From Polynucleobacter sp. (GTDB lineage Bacteria > Pseudomonadota > Gammaproteobacteria > Burkholderiales > Burkholderiaceae), in the NCBI RefSeq assembly GCF_030693775.1, contig NZ_JAUXZY010000004.1:558001-622000 (forward strand): DNA of 64,000 nt, read 5' to 3'. The notes beneath the pieces are model-generated. The model did not search any database and had not been told where the DNA came from. It saw nothing but the letters and a program-made list of their open reading frames with translations. Below are positions 1 to 9,328 of this stretch, piece by piece; position 1 is the stretch's first letter; every line of letters starts with the position of its first letter. Position numbers and translations under genes: made by a program.

Positions 1-2
1 AC

Positions 3-140
3 AATGGCATATCGGAATGGCGTTTTTGCGGCACCGATCTGAAGGGGGTGAAGCTTGAGGCAAATGGTGTTGATGTCTTTACCTTTAAGGATGGCAAAAT
101 TTTCAAAAAGAATGTCTTTCGCAAGCAAGTAGTTTCTTAA
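3..140 (+). CDS. C-terminal end of an NTF2-like (SnoaL/ketosteroid-isomerase fold) protein, truncated by the window edge
   Basis: An open frame runs from the left edge to the TAA at 138-140 and encodes about 45 residues. The fragment contains GTDLKGVKLEANGVDVF and FKDGKIFKKNVFRK, which resemble the last beta strands of SnoaL-like NTF2-fold proteins (an acidic residue after a hydrophobic strand, then F-x-x-GKI). The start and any active-site residues lie outside the window, so no reaction can be assigned. It ends 11 bases before the FAD oxidoreductase gene and on the same strand, so the two are probably cotranscribed and may act in one catabolic pathway. The fold call rests on a short stretch only. 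Confidence 0.6.
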   Translation, partial: NGISEWRFCGTDLKGVKLEANGVDVFTFKDGKIFKKNVFRKQVVS

Positions 141-151
141 CTGATTTAGCT

Positions 152-1570
152 ATGGACAAACACGTCAGTCCCCAAAAAAGAGAATACGATCCGAGGTATG
201 ACCCCCTGACGGGCGAGTCGATTGGTAGGAATACGGCATATTCGCCAACATACTGGGTTGCGACAGCCGGTGAGCCGCCCGCAGATGATGGCCCTGTTTT
301 GACTGACATGGAGGCCGATGTCGTCATTGTTGGTTCAGGGGCGACCGGACTATCGACTGCACTTTATTTAGCAAAAGAACATGGCATTAAGGCAGTGATC
401 TTAGAGGCGAATCAAGTGGCCTGGGGCTGCTCCAGTCGAAATGGAGGGCAAGGCCAAAATGCCAGTGGTCGTTTAAGTCGTTCCCAGTGGATTCAGCGAT
501 GGGGTATGGATACAGCCAAGCGTTTGGATGCGGAAATACGACTCGGCTTTGAGAATTTCAGAGGGCTAACGCAAGAGCTTGATTGTGAGGCAACCGATAC
601 TGGACATCTTTATGTCGCTCATCGTCCGGAAAAAATGGATTACTTGAGGAAAGAAGCTGAGGTTCGCCGCACTATTTTTGGATACGATAACGCAATCCTC
701 TCTCCTGAAGAAATCAAAGAGCGCTATTGCGATGATCATGATGCGCATGGAGCTCTACTCGAAAAAGAGGGTGTGGGCATTCATCCTCTGAAGTTTAATT
801 TTGGTTTAATGCGCCAGGCGCGTGCTTTGGGCGTGCGTATTCATACCTCTTCTCCGGTATTGCGATCCGAGACCCAAAATGGAATGAATATCCTGCATAC
901 CCCTGGGGGCATAGTGCGTGCAAAGCGGGTGGCTTTTTGTACGGGGGGATATATTGAGCAAAAAGTAGAGCCCACCCTCAAAAACAAAATTCTTCCCATC
1001 TTGTCTAATTCCGTCGTAACAAGGCCGCTTAGCCCAGACGAAATTGAAGCGGCTGGCTTTAAATCCAATATTTTTATTACCGACACGCGCACCTTGCGTT
1101 TTTATTACCGCCTGTTAAAGGATAATCGCCTCCAAATCGGAAGTCGAAGTGCTGTAAGCGGTCGCGATGCCGAAGGCCCATCCCATTTGAAGTTATTAAC
1201 CGACGGCATTGCTCGCAAGTTTCCTGCTATTGCCAGCATTCCGATTGATTACTCCTGGTGGGGATGGGTCGATGTTAGTCACGACATGATGCCGCGGATT
1301 GTAAGACCCGATCCTGATCGAGCGGTATGGTACGCCCTCGGATATGGCGGCAATGGGGTGTCTTTTTCAACTTGGGCAGGGAAGCGATTAGCTGAGCGGA
1401 TTGCCGGCAAAGATGCTGGAAACCCAGTATTTAATTTACCCATTTATTCAACTCCGCTTGAGTATCCCAATTTGTTTGGTGTCATTAAATCTGCTTTGTT
1501 GGCGCCGTTTAGGCGCATAGGCCAGCATATTTTGTATAAGTGGTATTGGTTGCGGGATGAAAAAATCTAA
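152..1570 (+). CDS. FAD-dependent oxidoreductase of the DAO / gamma-glutamylputrescine oxidase family
   Basis: The 472-residue protein has an N-terminal extension of about 50 residues and then a Rossmann FAD-binding motif, VVIVGSGATGLSTALYLA, around residues 54-71. It is followed by the SSRNGGQGQN segment typical of PuuB-like and other DAO-family amine or amino-acid oxidases, in which the RNGG loop lies near the flavin. A C-terminal GYGGNGVSFSTWAGK segment matches the second flavin-contacting region. The expected role is oxidative deamination of a primary or secondary amine in the cytoplasm; the substrate cannot be told from sequence. The gene follows an NTF2-like gene by 11 bases. No puu or other polyamine genes are adjacent, so a specific PuuB assignment is not supported. 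Confidence 0.85.
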   Translation: MDKHVSPQKREYDPRYDPLTGESIGRNTAYSPTYWVATAGEPPADDGPVLTDMEADVVIVGSGATGLSTALYLAKEHGIKAVILEANQVAWGCSSRNGGQGQNASGRLSRSQWIQRWGMDTAKRLDAEIRLGFENFRGLTQELDCEATDTGHLYVAHRPEKMDYLRKEAEVRRTIFGYDNAILSPEEIKERYCDDHDAHGALLEKEGVGIHPLKFNFGLMRQARALGVRIHTSSPVLRSETQNGMNILHTPGGIVRAKRVAFCTGGYIEQKVEPTLKNKILPILSNSVVTRPLSPDEIEAAGFKSNIFITDTRTLRFYYRLLKDNRLQIGSRSAVSGRDAEGPSHLKLLTDGIARKFPAIASIPIDYSWWGWVDVSHDMMPRIVRPDPDRAVWYALGYGGNGVSFSTWAGKRLAERIAGKDAGNPVFNLPIYSTPLEYPNLFGVIKSALLAPFRRIGQHILYKWYWLRDEKI

Positions 1571-1575
1571 TTGCG

Positions 1576-1601
1576 GATGATGGCTGAAAGTGGGCATCAT
1601 C
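1576..1601 (+). terminator. weak hairpin after the FAD oxidoreductase gene
   Basis: GATGATG (1576-1582) is complementary to CATCATC (1595-1601) with a 12-base loop, 5 bases after the oxidoreductase stop codon. Only a short mixed T-containing stretch follows, so this is at best a weak intrinsic terminator before orn. Confidence 0.3.
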
Positions 1602-1658
1602 GCTGTTCAGGTTTATGTAGTATGAGTAGTTTTTATTAATCTAAATAGAGAGAATATT

Positions 1659-2237
1659 ATTTCTGCAGGCGACTATTTAATTTGGTTGGATATGGAAATG
1701 TCTGGATTAAAGCCAGACAGTGATCGTATTCTGGAGATTGCGATCATCATCACCGATGGCAATCTCAATACCATTGCCACGGCCCCAGTTTGGGTGGTTC
1801 ATCAAGATGAAGCGATTCTGGATGGCATGGATGCATGGAATAAAGGCACTCACGGTAAATCAGGTCTGATTGATCGGGTGAAGGCCTCAACTCTGAATGA
1901 AGAGGATGTAGAGCAGGCCTGTATTGCTTTTTTAAAGCAGTATGTTAAGGCCGGCATTTCACCGATGTGTGGCAATTCCATTTGCCAAGACCGTCGCTTT
2001 ATGGCGCGTTACATGCCTAAGTTAGAAGCCTATTTTCATTACCGTAATGTCGATGTATCGACTATTAAGGAGCTGGCTCGCCGCTGGCAACCGGAGATCA
2101 TGAAGGGCTTTGTCAAAAAGCAGGCTCATACTGCTTTAGCTGATATCGAAGAGTCGATTGAGGAGCTGCGTTATTACCGCAAGACCTTTTTTATTCCTAA
2201 CAGCACTGCAGCGACACCACCGACTGCTGCCGACTAA
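1659..2237 (+). CDS. orn: Oligoribonuclease (3'-5' exoribonuclease for nanoRNA), probable ATT start
   Basis: DEDDh-family exonuclease that degrades 2-5 nt RNAs, including pGpG from c-di-GMP turnover. The DEDDh residues are visible in [17 protein letters not shown] and [11 protein letters not shown]. The family begins with a strand ending in (L/I)-x-W-L-D-M-E-M. In this frame Tyr-Leu-Ile-Trp lies upstream of the first usable conventional start, a TTG at 1686 that encodes the Leu of LDME. Reading further up, the frame is open only to a TGA at 1623-1625 and contains no ATG, GTG or TTG. ATT at 1659, six bases after an AGAGAG (1647-1652), gives a normal N-terminus ([11 protein letters not shown]) and 192 residues. 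The stop overlaps the mog stop on the other strand by four bases. Function is secure; the start is inferred. Confidence 0.93.
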   Translation: MSAGDYLIWLDMEMSGLKPDSDRILEIAIIITDGNLNTIATAPVWVVHQDEAILDGMDAWNKGTHGKSGLIDRVKASTLNEEDVEQACIAFLKQYVKAGISPMCGNSICQDRRFMARYMPKLEAYFHYRNVDVSTIKELARRWQPEIMKGFVKKQAHTALADIEESIEELRYYRKTFFIPNSTAATPPTAAD

Positions 2238-2863
2238 GGGCGCGGCTTGATTGCGCTTTTTGGTCTAAAGACCGAGATGATGTCGGGATTGGCCTCGATG
2301 TATGGGCCACCAATTAGATCAATGCAGTAGGGAACGGAGGCGAAGATGCCGGCAGCGAGGATTTTCCCGTCCGCATCTTTTAGACCTTCCAGAATTTCCC
2401 GGATCGATTTTGGCTGTCCAGGCAGATTGATGATGAGGGCCGCATGCCCCTCAATTTCACGCAATACCGCCACCTGCCTAGATAAAATTGCCGTAGGCAC
2501 AAAGCGCAGGCTGATTTGACGCATCTGCTCCCCAAAGCCAGGCATTTCTCGTGTTCCTGCCTCTAAGGTTGCTTCTGGAGTAACGTCCCGTCGCCCAGGA
2601 CCGGTTCCCCCAGTGGTGAGGACCAAGTCACAGCCCAGCTCATCTACGAGCTCAATCAGGGTCTCGGTAATGGTTTCTGCATCATCTGGAATTAAACGCT
2701 CATGGGTGCTGAGGGGCGAGGTGATAGCAAGGCCAAGCCAGTTTTTGAGGGCGGGTATGCCTTCATCCTGGTAGGTGCCTGCACTGGCTCGATCGGAGAT
2801 CGAAACCAGGCCAATCCGCACTTCATTGGGATGGCTGCGTTCGGGATTTTCTTTATGCTTCAT
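2234..2863 (-). CDS. mog: Molybdopterin adenylyltransferase (MogA type)
   Basis: The 209-residue protein belongs to the MoaB/Mog family, which activates molybdopterin by adenylylation before metal insertion by MoeA. The signature [17 protein letters not shown] (about residues 85-101) forms the molybdopterin/ATP site. [19 protein letters not shown] near the N-terminus matches the family's first strand and loop, and [14 protein letters not shown] is the conserved C-terminal segment. The length favours MogA over the shorter MoaB. It stands alone, convergent with orn and divergent from pmbA, but two more molybdenum-cofactor clusters lie in this window (9.6-12.7 kb and 61.7-63.7 kb), which supports a cofactor role. 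Confidence 0.92.
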   Translation of the reverse strand: MKHKENPERSHPNEVRIGLVSISDRASAGTYQDEGIPALKNWLGLAITSPLSTHERLIPDDAETITETLIELVDELGCDLVLTTGGTGPGRRDVTPEATLEAGTREMPGFGEQMRQISLRFVPTAILSRQVAVLREIEGHAALIINLPGQPKSIREILEGLKDADGKILAAGIFASVPYCIDLIGGPYIEANPDIISVFRPKSAIKPRP

Positions 2864-2889
2864 GGCTCTATTCTAGCTATCATTGAGGG

Positions 2890-4236
2890 ATGTTTACATA
2901 TACCCCCAATCAATTCAAAGTCATTGTCGAATTTATGCTCTCCGAGGCCCGTAAGTTAGGCGCCTCTGATGCGGCAGTCGAGGTTTCCGAGGGACAAGGC
3001 CTTTCGGTCACCGTCCGAAAAGGGGCGGTAGAAACCATCGAGCAAAGTCTAGATAAGCAAATTGGTTTAAGCGTCTACCTTGGTCAGCGCCGCGGCAATG
3101 CCAGTACCAGTGATTTTTCACCGGATTCTTTACGCAAAACCGTCGAGGCTGCATTTCACATTGCACGGCATACCGCGGAAGATGATTGTGCCGGGCTACC
3201 CGATTCAGACCTCTTGGAAAAAAAGCCTAAAAACTTAGATCTGTTTCATCCGTGGATGATTGAGTCAGATGAGGCCATTGCCTTGGCTCAGCGTGCAGAG
3301 GCCGCTGCATTTGCTGTGAGTCCGCAAATTAAGAATAGCGATGGCGCTTCCGTATCGGCGCACCACGCTCATTTTATGATGGGTACCAGTAACGGCTTTA
3401 TGGGCGGCTATCCATACTCGCGGCATTTTATTTCGTGCGCGCCGATTGCCAGCGGCGGCAGAAAAAAATCCGCCATGCAGCGTGACGATTGGTATTCCAG
3501 TTCACGCATGGCGCATGACCTAGCCAAGCCAGCCGATATTGGCCGTTATGCAGCGCAGCGCGCCTTATCGCGCCTAAATGCCAAATCACTCAGCACGCGC
3601 CGCTGCCCTGTCATATTTGAAGCTCCGCTGGCTGCGGGCCTGATAGGCTCCCTAGTTCAAGCGGTTTCAGGGGGCGCCCTGTATCGCCGTTCGAGCTTCT
3701 TGTTAGATAGCCTCGGTAAACCAGTATTACCAAGCCACGTTGACTTGCGCGAGGACCCCCATCTTAAAGGCCTAACTGGCAGTTCCCCATTCGATGAGGA
3801 AGGCGTCAAGACCCGTGCACGCAGCGTGGTATCGAACGGGATTTTGGAAGGCTACTTTTTATCCAGCTACTCTGCCCGCAAGCTTGGCATGAAAACCACC
3901 GGCAATGCAGGGGGCTCGCATCACCTGCGTCTCAGTAGCTCAAGAACGCCTAAAGGGGGTTTGCCTGCCTTGCTGAAGGAAATGGGTACGGGCTTGCTCG
4001 TGACCGAGCTCATGGGTCAGGGCGTCAATTACGTCACCGGCGATTACTCTCGCGGTGCTTTTGGTTACTGGGTCGAAGGCGGGGAGATACAGTACCCCGT
4101 CGAAGAAATTACCATTGCTGGTAACTTGCGCGACATGCTGATGAACATTGAACTGATTGGCAGCGACACCTTAGTGCGGGGCACCAAGGAGACGGGCTCC
4201 ATTCTGATTGGGTCGATGACGATTGGCGGAAAGTAA
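2890..4236 (+). CDS. pmbA: Metalloprotease PmbA (TldE), TldD/PmbA family
   Basis: The 448-residue protein matches PmbA over its whole length. It opens with the VEVSEGQGLSVTVRKGAVET segment of the PmbA/TldD N-domain and has NAGGSHHLRLSSS and YSRGAFGYWVEGGEIQYP near the C-terminus, the conserved core of the family. In E. coli, PmbA (TldE) forms a heterodimeric metalloprotease with TldD that matures microcin B17 and degrades CcdA; the zinc site is carried by TldD, not PmbA. tldD is not in this window. It starts 26 bases from the divergent mog start, so the two genes share a very short promoter region. Confidence 0.93.
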   Translation: MFTYTPNQFKVIVEFMLSEARKLGASDAAVEVSEGQGLSVTVRKGAVETIEQSLDKQIGLSVYLGQRRGNASTSDFSPDSLRKTVEAAFHIARHTAEDDCAGLPDSDLLEKKPKNLDLFHPWMIESDEAIALAQRAEAAAFAVSPQIKNSDGASVSAHHAHFMMGTSNGFMGGYPYSRHFISCAPIASGGRKKSAMQRDDWYSSSRMAHDLAKPADIGRYAAQRALSRLNAKSLSTRRCPVIFEAPLAAGLIGSLVQAVSGGALYRRSSFLLDSLGKPVLPSHVDLREDPHLKGLTGSSPFDEEGVKTRARSVVSNGILEGYFLSSYSARKLGMKTTGNAGGSHHLRLSSSRTPKGGLPALLKEMGTGLLVTELMGQGVNYVTGDYSRGAFGYWVEGGEIQYPVEEITIAGNLRDMLMNIELIGSDTLVRGTKETGSILIGSMTIGGK

Positions 4237-4285
4237 AAGCACAGTTTAGATTACGCAATACATGGAACATAAGAAGGGAGCCTTT

Positions 4286-5374
4286 GTGGAACGCAGATCA
4301 TTTTTAAAAAAAGCAACGATTGCAACCGGTGTTGGCGGCGCTACTTTAGCGGCGCCAGCCATTGCGCAGTCACAGCCTAACCTCAATTGGCGTCTGGTTT
4401 CGAGCTTTCCGAAGTCGCTGGATAATTTGTATGGCACGTCTGAGATTTTTGCCAATGCGCTGCGCAAAGCAACCGACGGAAAATTCAACGTCAAGGTATT
4501 CGCTGCCGGTGAAATCGTTCCGCCACTGCAAGTTCAAGATGCAGTGCAAAACGGTACAGTCGAGGTGGGGCATACCGCAGGCTACTATTCCTTAGGCAAA
4601 GACAGTGCCTTTATCTTTGATACTGCAGCGCCGTTTGGTATGACTGCGCGCCAACAAAATGCGTGGATGCTGCATGGCAATGGTATGAAGTTAATGCGCG
4701 AGCTCTACGCTTCCTACAATATTGTGAACTTCATGGGCGGTCAAACTGGAACCCAAATGGGCGGTTGGTTTCGGAAAGAAATCAAAACGGTTGCTGATCT
4801 CAAGGGCCTTAAGTTTCGGATTGCTGGGTTTGCCGGCAACATTCTTTCCAAATTAGGGGTTGTGCCACAGCAGCTACCCGCCGGTGAAATTTATTCCGCT
4901 TTAGAAAAAGGCACAATCGATGCTGCCGAATTTGTCGGTCCTTACGATGACGAAAAGCTTGGCCTAGCCAAAGTAGCTAAAAATTACTACTACCCTGCGT
5001 GGTGGGAAGGTGGTGCGTCACTCTCTTTTCTGGTGAATAAAAAGAAGTGGGATGAATTGCCTCCTGCCTATCAAGCTGCATGGGAAGCGGCTTGCTTTTT
5101 GGCGCATACCGAGATGTGCGCGAAGTACGACGCCCTCAATCCTCCAGCACTCCAGCGCTTACTGCAAAACGGCGCCGTATTGCGCAAGTTCAATACGCAA
5201 ATACTCGATGCGTGCTTCACTGCAACCCAAGAGGCCTATGCCGAGGAGGCTGCAAAAAATCCCCGCTTCAAAGCCATTTATGAAGACTACCGGCGCTTTC
5301 GGAACATGGAGGCGCAGTGGTTTAATGTGGCCGAACAGGCATTTGCACAGTACAGCTTCAATAAAAAACTGTAG
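4286..5374 (+). CDS. TRAP transporter substrate-binding protein with Tat signal (DctP/TakP family)
   Basis: Periplasmic solute receptor of TRAP-type carriers. The N-terminus carries a twin-arginine signal, E-R-R-S-F-L-K-K followed by a hydrophobic stretch and an APAIAQ cleavage site. The mature part has the DctP-fold segments FRIAGFAGNILSKLGVVPQQ and AAEFVGPYDDEKLGL and a TakP-like SLSFLVNKKKWDELP region, suggesting an alpha-keto or hydroxy acid ligand; this is a family inference only. GTG at 4286 is preferred because AAGGGAG (4274-4280) lies five bases upstream and the Tat motif then begins at residue 3. An in-frame ATG at 4262 has no ribosome-binding site. From the GTG the protein has 362 residues. 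No DctQ/DctM membrane subunits are nearby, so its permease is elsewhere. Confidence 0.9.
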   Translation: MERRSFLKKATIATGVGGATLAAPAIAQSQPNLNWRLVSSFPKSLDNLYGTSEIFANALRKATDGKFNVKVFAAGEIVPPLQVQDAVQNGTVEVGHTAGYYSLGKDSAFIFDTAAPFGMTARQQNAWMLHGNGMKLMRELYASYNIVNFMGGQTGTQMGGWFRKEIKTVADLKGLKFRIAGFAGNILSKLGVVPQQLPAGEIYSALEKGTIDAAEFVGPYDDEKLGLAKVAKNYYYPAWWEGGASLSFLVNKKKWDELPPAYQAAWEAACFLAHTEMCAKYDALNPPALQRLLQNGAVLRKFNTQILDACFTATQEAYAEEAAKNPRFKAIYEDYRRFRNMEAQWFNVAEQAFAQYSFNKKL

Positions 5375-5394
5375 CAATCAAGCGCAACACAAAC

Positions 5395-5889
5395 TTATTT
5401 TGACTTACGCTCCAAGGTAACAAAGTCGAAATGGATGTCGCCTTCGTGTGCGGGGGTGCGCTCTAGTTCGCGCCATTGTTCTGGGTGGGGGACGGCAAAA
5501 AAGGTATCGCCGCCGTCAACCTCAATGTCAATTTCGGTAATGTAAAGGCGGTCAGCTAAATCAAAGGCCTGAGTAAAAAGTTGCTCTCCGCCAATCACGA
5601 AGACCCGCTCCAGGTCACTCAAGCGCTCGAGCGCATCGCCTAAGGAGCTAGCTACTTCCGCGCCAGTGAGCTGCAAGTCGGGGTTACGGCTCACCACAAC
5701 ATTGCGCCTGCCGGGCAAAGGGCGGCCAATCGATTCCCAAGTTTTACGGCCCATGATGACGGGGTAGCCCATGGTGACGCGCTTAAAAAATTGCAGGTCA
5801 GCGGATATTTTCCAGGGCATTTGATTGTCACGCCCGATCACGTGGTTACGGGCGCGGGCCACAATCATAGAGATAGCAGGTTGAGTCAT
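5395..5889 (-). CDS. folA: Dihydrofolate reductase
   Basis: The 164-residue enzyme reduces dihydrofolate to tetrahydrofolate with NADPH. Family features visible are NHVIGRDNQMPWKISADLQFF, in which the Asp of ISADL is the catalytic acid and MPW the Met20-type loop, then MGRKTWESIGRPLPGRRNVV for NADPH binding, and FVIGGEQLF. It lies 15 bases downstream of thyA on the same strand. The pair is functionally coupled, because thymidylate synthase is the main source of dihydrofolate. Confidence 0.97.
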   Translation of the reverse strand: MTQPAISMIVARARNHVIGRDNQMPWKISADLQFFKRVTMGYPVIMGRKTWESIGRPLPGRRNVVVSRNPDLQLTGAEVASSLGDALERLSDLERVFVIGGEQLFTQAFDLADRLYITEIDIEVDGGDTFFAVPHPEQWRELERTPAHEGDIHFDFVTLERKSK

Positions 5890-5904
5890 GGTTTATCGAA
5901 TCAA

Positions 5905-6699
5905 TTAAATGGCAACAGGTGCTTTGATGTGGGGATGGCATTCATAACCCACAATTTCAAAGTCCTCAAACGCATAGTCAAAGAGTGATGCAGGCTTGCG
6001 CCCGATCTTGAGCTGCGGCAGTGGGAATGGCTTACGTGAGAGTTGTAATTCGACCTGCTCGAGGTGATTGCTGTAGAGATGGCAATCGCCCCCCGTCCAA
6101 ATAAACTCACCCGGCTCTAAGTCGCACTGCTGCGCAACCATGTGCGTTAACAGGGCGTAGCTGGCAATATTAAATGGCACTCCTAAGAAGATATCGGCAC
6201 TGCGTTGATACAGCTGGCAGGATAATTTACCATCGGCAACATAAAACTGGAAAAAAGCATGGCATGGGGCCAGGGCCATGCGCGGAATATCAGCCACATT
6301 CCATGCCGAGACAATCAGGCGGCGCGAATCAGGATTGGTTTTGATGCTGTTTACGACTTCGCTGATTTGATCGATGTGCTGACCATTGGGCGCTGGCCAT
6401 GAACGCCATTGGTAACCGTAGATCGGGCCCAATTCGCCATCGGGGGCTGCCCACTCATTCCAAATCGAAACGCCGCGCTCTTTTAACCAATTATTGTTGG
6501 TACTACCGTTGAGAAACCACAGTAATTCATAGATGATGGATTTGAGGTGTAACTTTTTGGTCGTTACCATCGGAAAACCGTCAGCTAGATTAAAGCGCAT
6601 TTGATAGCCAAAAACCGAGAGGGTGCCAGTGCCGGTTCGATCGGATTTTTGGACGCCCTGGTTTAGGACGTGCTGCATAAGTTCGTGATATTGATGCAT
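5905..6699 (-). CDS. thyA: Thymidylate synthase
   Basis: The 264-residue length equals that of E. coli ThyA. The enzyme methylates dUMP to dTMP using methylene-tetrahydrofolate. The catalytic Cys lies in [14 protein letters not shown], preceded by [12 protein letters not shown], with the dUMP-binding [19 protein letters not shown] segment after it. [20 protein letters not shown] and the C-terminal [10 protein letters not shown] are also typical. It is followed by folA in an apparent two-gene unit; the ferredoxin reductase gene upstream ends 42 bases before it. Confidence 0.97.
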   Translation of the reverse strand: MHQYHELMQHVLNQGVQKSDRTGTGTLSVFGYQMRFNLADGFPMVTTKKLHLKSIIYELLWFLNGSTNNNWLKERGVSIWNEWAAPDGELGPIYGYQWRSWPAPNGQHIDQISEVVNSIKTNPDSRRLIVSAWNVADIPRMALAPCHAFFQFYVADGKLSCQLYQRSADIFLGVPFNIASYALLTHMVAQQCDLEPGEFIWTGGDCHLYSNHLEQVELQLSRKPFPLPQLKIGRKPASLFDYAFEDFEIVGYECHPHIKAPVAI

Positions 6700-6741
6700 T
6701 CGTTTAACTGTTCAATCAAATGGGAATAGGTAGAGATTAAC

Positions 6742-7782
6742 TCAATCTGACGCAGGCTTCTGTAGGCCCAGTAATTGCTGTAATTTGGGGGATGTCGTGG
6801 TGTATTGCAACTGCACTGGCCGGTCGGGAAAAATGACCTGGGCTGCCGCAAAGGCCGCCAATGTCGCCTCATGAAAGCCCGATAGGATCAGTTTTTTCTT
6901 GCCGGGATAGGTGTTGATGTCACCGACGGCAAAAATCCCTGGGATGCTGCTTTCAAAGCGGGCGGTATCCACCTCAATTTGCTTGCGACTGAGTGCGAGG
7001 CCCCAATCGGCAATCGGCCCTAATTTGGGTGACAGGCCAAAAAAGACCAGTAGGGCATCGAGTGGGATGGTTTGCGTATGGCCATCAAGATCCTCAACTT
7101 CAAGCGCCGTTAGCTGATCATCACTGCTTGCATAGCCAGTGGCTTGCCCAATGCAAAAGGTAATTTTTCCAGCGGCGTGCAGATCATGAAACTGATCCAG
7201 GATGTGTTTGTCTGCCTTCAATTCACTGCGGCGATGTACTAGGGTGACGTGCTTGGCGGTGGACGCAAAATGAATGGCCCATTCCACAGCAGTCTCGTCG
7301 CCGCCGCAAATGACGATGGTGCGCTGATTAAATTGCTCGGGCTCTTCCACGTAATAGAAGAGTTGCTTGTTCTCAAATACAGCAATACCATCGAGCGCTA
7401 ACTTACGGGCTTGAAATGCCCCCACTCCAGCCGCAATAAAAATGGTTTTACTGACAAAGGATTGACCTGCGCTAGTGCGGATAAAAAAGCGGGAATCGTC
7501 TTCTTGTTGTAATTCCGTCACCGCTTGACTCAGGTGTATTGGCGGATCAAAGGGAGCAATCTGCTGCAGGAGATTATTGACTAGCTCACGGCCAGTACAA
7601 ACCGGAATGCCTGGGATATCGTAAATGGGTTTGTTGGGGTAGAGGGCAACGCACTGGCCGCCCGCTTCTGGCAATGCATCTATGATGTGTGCCTGAATTT
7701 CGAGTAAACCCAATTCAAATGCTTGAAATAAACCGACTGGACCCGCGCCAATAATGAGGGCATCGGTCTCAATTGCCTGCAC
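6742..7782 (-). CDS. Ferredoxin--NADP(+) reductase, thioredoxin-reductase-like type
   Basis: The 346-residue flavoprotein has the FAD motif [18 protein letters not shown] at the N-terminus, [22 protein letters not shown] after it, an NADPH-binding [17 protein letters not shown] in the middle, and the C-terminal [20 protein letters not shown]. It lacks the CxxC redox pair of thioredoxin reductases, which is the hallmark of the TrxB-like FNR class found in Bacillus YumC, Chlorobium and many betaproteobacteria. It lies 41 bases downstream of a 7Fe-type ferredoxin gene on the same strand, which is therefore its likely redox partner. Confidence 0.9.
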   Translation of the reverse strand: MQAIETDALIIGAGPVGLFQAFELGLLEIQAHIIDALPEAGGQCVALYPNKPIYDIPGIPVCTGRELVNNLLQQIAPFDPPIHLSQAVTELQQEDDSRFFIRTSAGQSFVSKTIFIAAGVGAFQARKLALDGIAVFENKQLFYYVEEPEQFNQRTIVICGGDETAVEWAIHFASTAKHVTLVHRRSELKADKHILDQFHDLHAAGKITFCIGQATGYASSDDQLTALEVEDLDGHTQTIPLDALLVFFGLSPKLGPIADWGLALSRKQIEVDTARFESSIPGIFAVGDINTYPGKKKLILSGFHEATLAAFAAAQVIFPDRPVQLQYTTTSPKLQQLLGLQKPASD

Positions 7783-7823
7783 AGCAGCCTCGTTTGGATT
7801 GAATGCAATCCATTACATCTGCT

Positions 7824-8147
7824 TTACTTGACGAGTTGATCTAGTTTGGCAGTAACGTCTTTCCATTCCTCTGCATCGGGAAGGGCGCCTTTGGATTTGG
7901 TAATTGATGGCCAGCCCTGCGCCAGATCTAAATTCATTTTGATGAATGCTTGCTGATCGCCGGGTACATCGTCTTCAGCATAAATCGCATTGACTGGGCA
8001 CTCCGGAACGCAGACGGCGCAATCGATGCACTCATCGGGATCAATCACTAAAAAGTTCGGTCCTTCGCGAAAGCAATCAACCGGACAGACATCAACGCAG
8101 TCGGTATATTTGCAGCGAATACAGGCTTCAGTAACAACGTAGGTCAT
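7824..8147 (-). CDS. fdxA: Ferredoxin FdxA, [3Fe-4S][4Fe-4S] type
   Basis: The 107-residue protein begins [19 protein letters not shown] and has two cysteine clusters, [14 protein letters not shown] and [12 protein letters not shown], the pattern of Azotobacter-type 7Fe ferredoxins. The frame stays open 22 codons further upstream, but the ferredoxin fold begins exactly at the ATG at 8147, so that start is chosen. It acts as a soluble cytoplasmic electron carrier and is placed just upstream of a ferredoxin-NADP reductase gene. Confidence 0.95.
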   Translation of the reverse strand: MTYVVTEACIRCKYTDCVDVCPVDCFREGPNFLVIDPDECIDCAVCVPECPVNAIYAEDDVPGDQQAFIKMNLDLAQGWPSITKSKGALPDAEEWKDVTAKLDQLVK

Positions 8148-8291
8148 GGCATTTAACGAGTTGGATAGCGAAAAGGACCAGAAGCTAGGAGCCAACAGGG
8201 GATGGCATAGCAACCAGCATACGATCCCATTTTAGCCGAATTGCCTCTTTTTCCAAGAAAGACCCATTAGGCTTGGTGTAAAGTGCCAAGA

Positions 8292-9284
8292 ATGAATACC
8301 ACCTCAAAACCTAAAATCCTTGTCTCCAGAGCTATTTTCCCTGAGGCGCTGGCTGAGCTAGAACAATCCTTTGATGTCATCTCCAACCAAGCAGATGTCG
8401 TGATGACCCCGGAAGCCCTTGCCTCCCAGTTGGCTGGGGTTTCTGCTGCATTGGTCACGGGCAGTGAGCGCATTGATGCCAAAGCCCTTGCGCAGGCTAA
8501 AGACCTGAAGATTGTGGCTAACATTTCGGTGGGGTATAACAATTTTGATGTGCCTGCGATGACGGCTGCTGGGGTGATGGCAACGAATACCCCTGATGTG
8601 CTCACGGATACAACCGCAGACTTTGGCTTTGCCTTGCTAATGGCAACCGCGCGCCGCGTAACCGAGTCCGAGCGCTGGATTCGGGACGGCCATTGGAATC
8701 AGTGGTCGATTGTCACCAATCCCTTAGGAATGGATATCCACCACACTACGCTTGGCATTATTGGTATGGGCCGTATCGGTCAAGGCATTGCCAAGCGCGC
8801 TTTGGGCTTTGGTATGAATGTGATTTACCACAATCGCAGTCGCTTGCCCGGGGTCGATGAAAAAGCCTGCCAAGCGCGCTATGTCGATAAAGAAACTCTG
8901 CTCAAGGAAGCCGATCACGTTATTTTGGTGCTGCCCTATTCAGCCGAGAGTCATCACACGATTGGTGCAAAAGAAATTGCCTTAATGAAACCCACCGCAA
9001 CGCTGGTGAACATTGCCCGCGGCGGTATTGTGGATGACGTTGCTTTGGCTGCGGCACTGAAAGCCAAGACCATCTTTGCAGCGGGCCTCGATGTATTTGA
9101 GGGCGAGCCCAAAGTGCATCCGGATTTATTGGCCTGTTCGAATATCGTGTTAGCACCGCATATCGCCAGCGCGAGCGAAAAAACCCGCAGGGCCATGATT
9201 GCGCTAGCCGCCCGAAACGTTCGAGCGGCACTGGCTGGCGATAAACCACCAAGCCTGATTAATACAGAAGTATTGACGAAGTAA
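8292..9284 (+). CDS. D-2-hydroxyacid dehydrogenase (glyoxylate/hydroxypyruvate reductase type)
   Basis: The 330-residue protein is of the D-isomer-specific 2-hydroxyacid dehydrogenase family. The NAD(P)-binding motif is LGIIGMGRIGQGIAKRA around residue 150. The catalytic Arg lies in NIARGGIVDD, the Glu in GLDVFEGEP, and the His in APHIASASEKTR. The order and spacing match GyaR/GhrB-type glyoxylate or hydroxypyruvate reductases; the exact substrate is not determined by sequence. ATG at 8292 is preferred; a GTG three codons upstream is possible. It is convergent with the small membrane-protein gene. Confidence 0.92.
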   Translation: MNTTSKPKILVSRAIFPEALAELEQSFDVISNQADVVMTPEALASQLAGVSAALVTGSERIDAKALAQAKDLKIVANISVGYNNFDVPAMTAAGVMATNTPDVLTDTTADFGFALLMATARRVTESERWIRDGHWNQWSIVTNPLGMDIHHTTLGIIGMGRIGQGIAKRALGFGMNVIYHNRSRLPGVDEKACQARYVDKETLLKEADHVILVLPYSAESHHTIGAKEIALMKPTATLVNIARGGIVDDVALAAALKAKTIFAAGLDVFEGEPKVHPDLLACSNIVLAPHIASASEKTRRAMIALAARNVRAALAGDKPPSLINTEVLTK

Positions 9285-9302
9285 GCGATGCCGTTGTTAG
9301 GC

Positions 9303-9327
9303 CCTTGCTAGTAAAACCCTAGCAAGG
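9303..9327. terminator. Hairpin between convergent genes
   Basis: CCTTGCTAG (9303-9311) and CTAGCAAGG (9319-9327) form a perfect 9-bp stem with a 7-base loop, in the 44-base gap between two convergent genes. There is no strong T-run on either side, so it is a probable but not textbook intrinsic terminator. Confidence 0.55.
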
Positions 9328-9328
9328 A

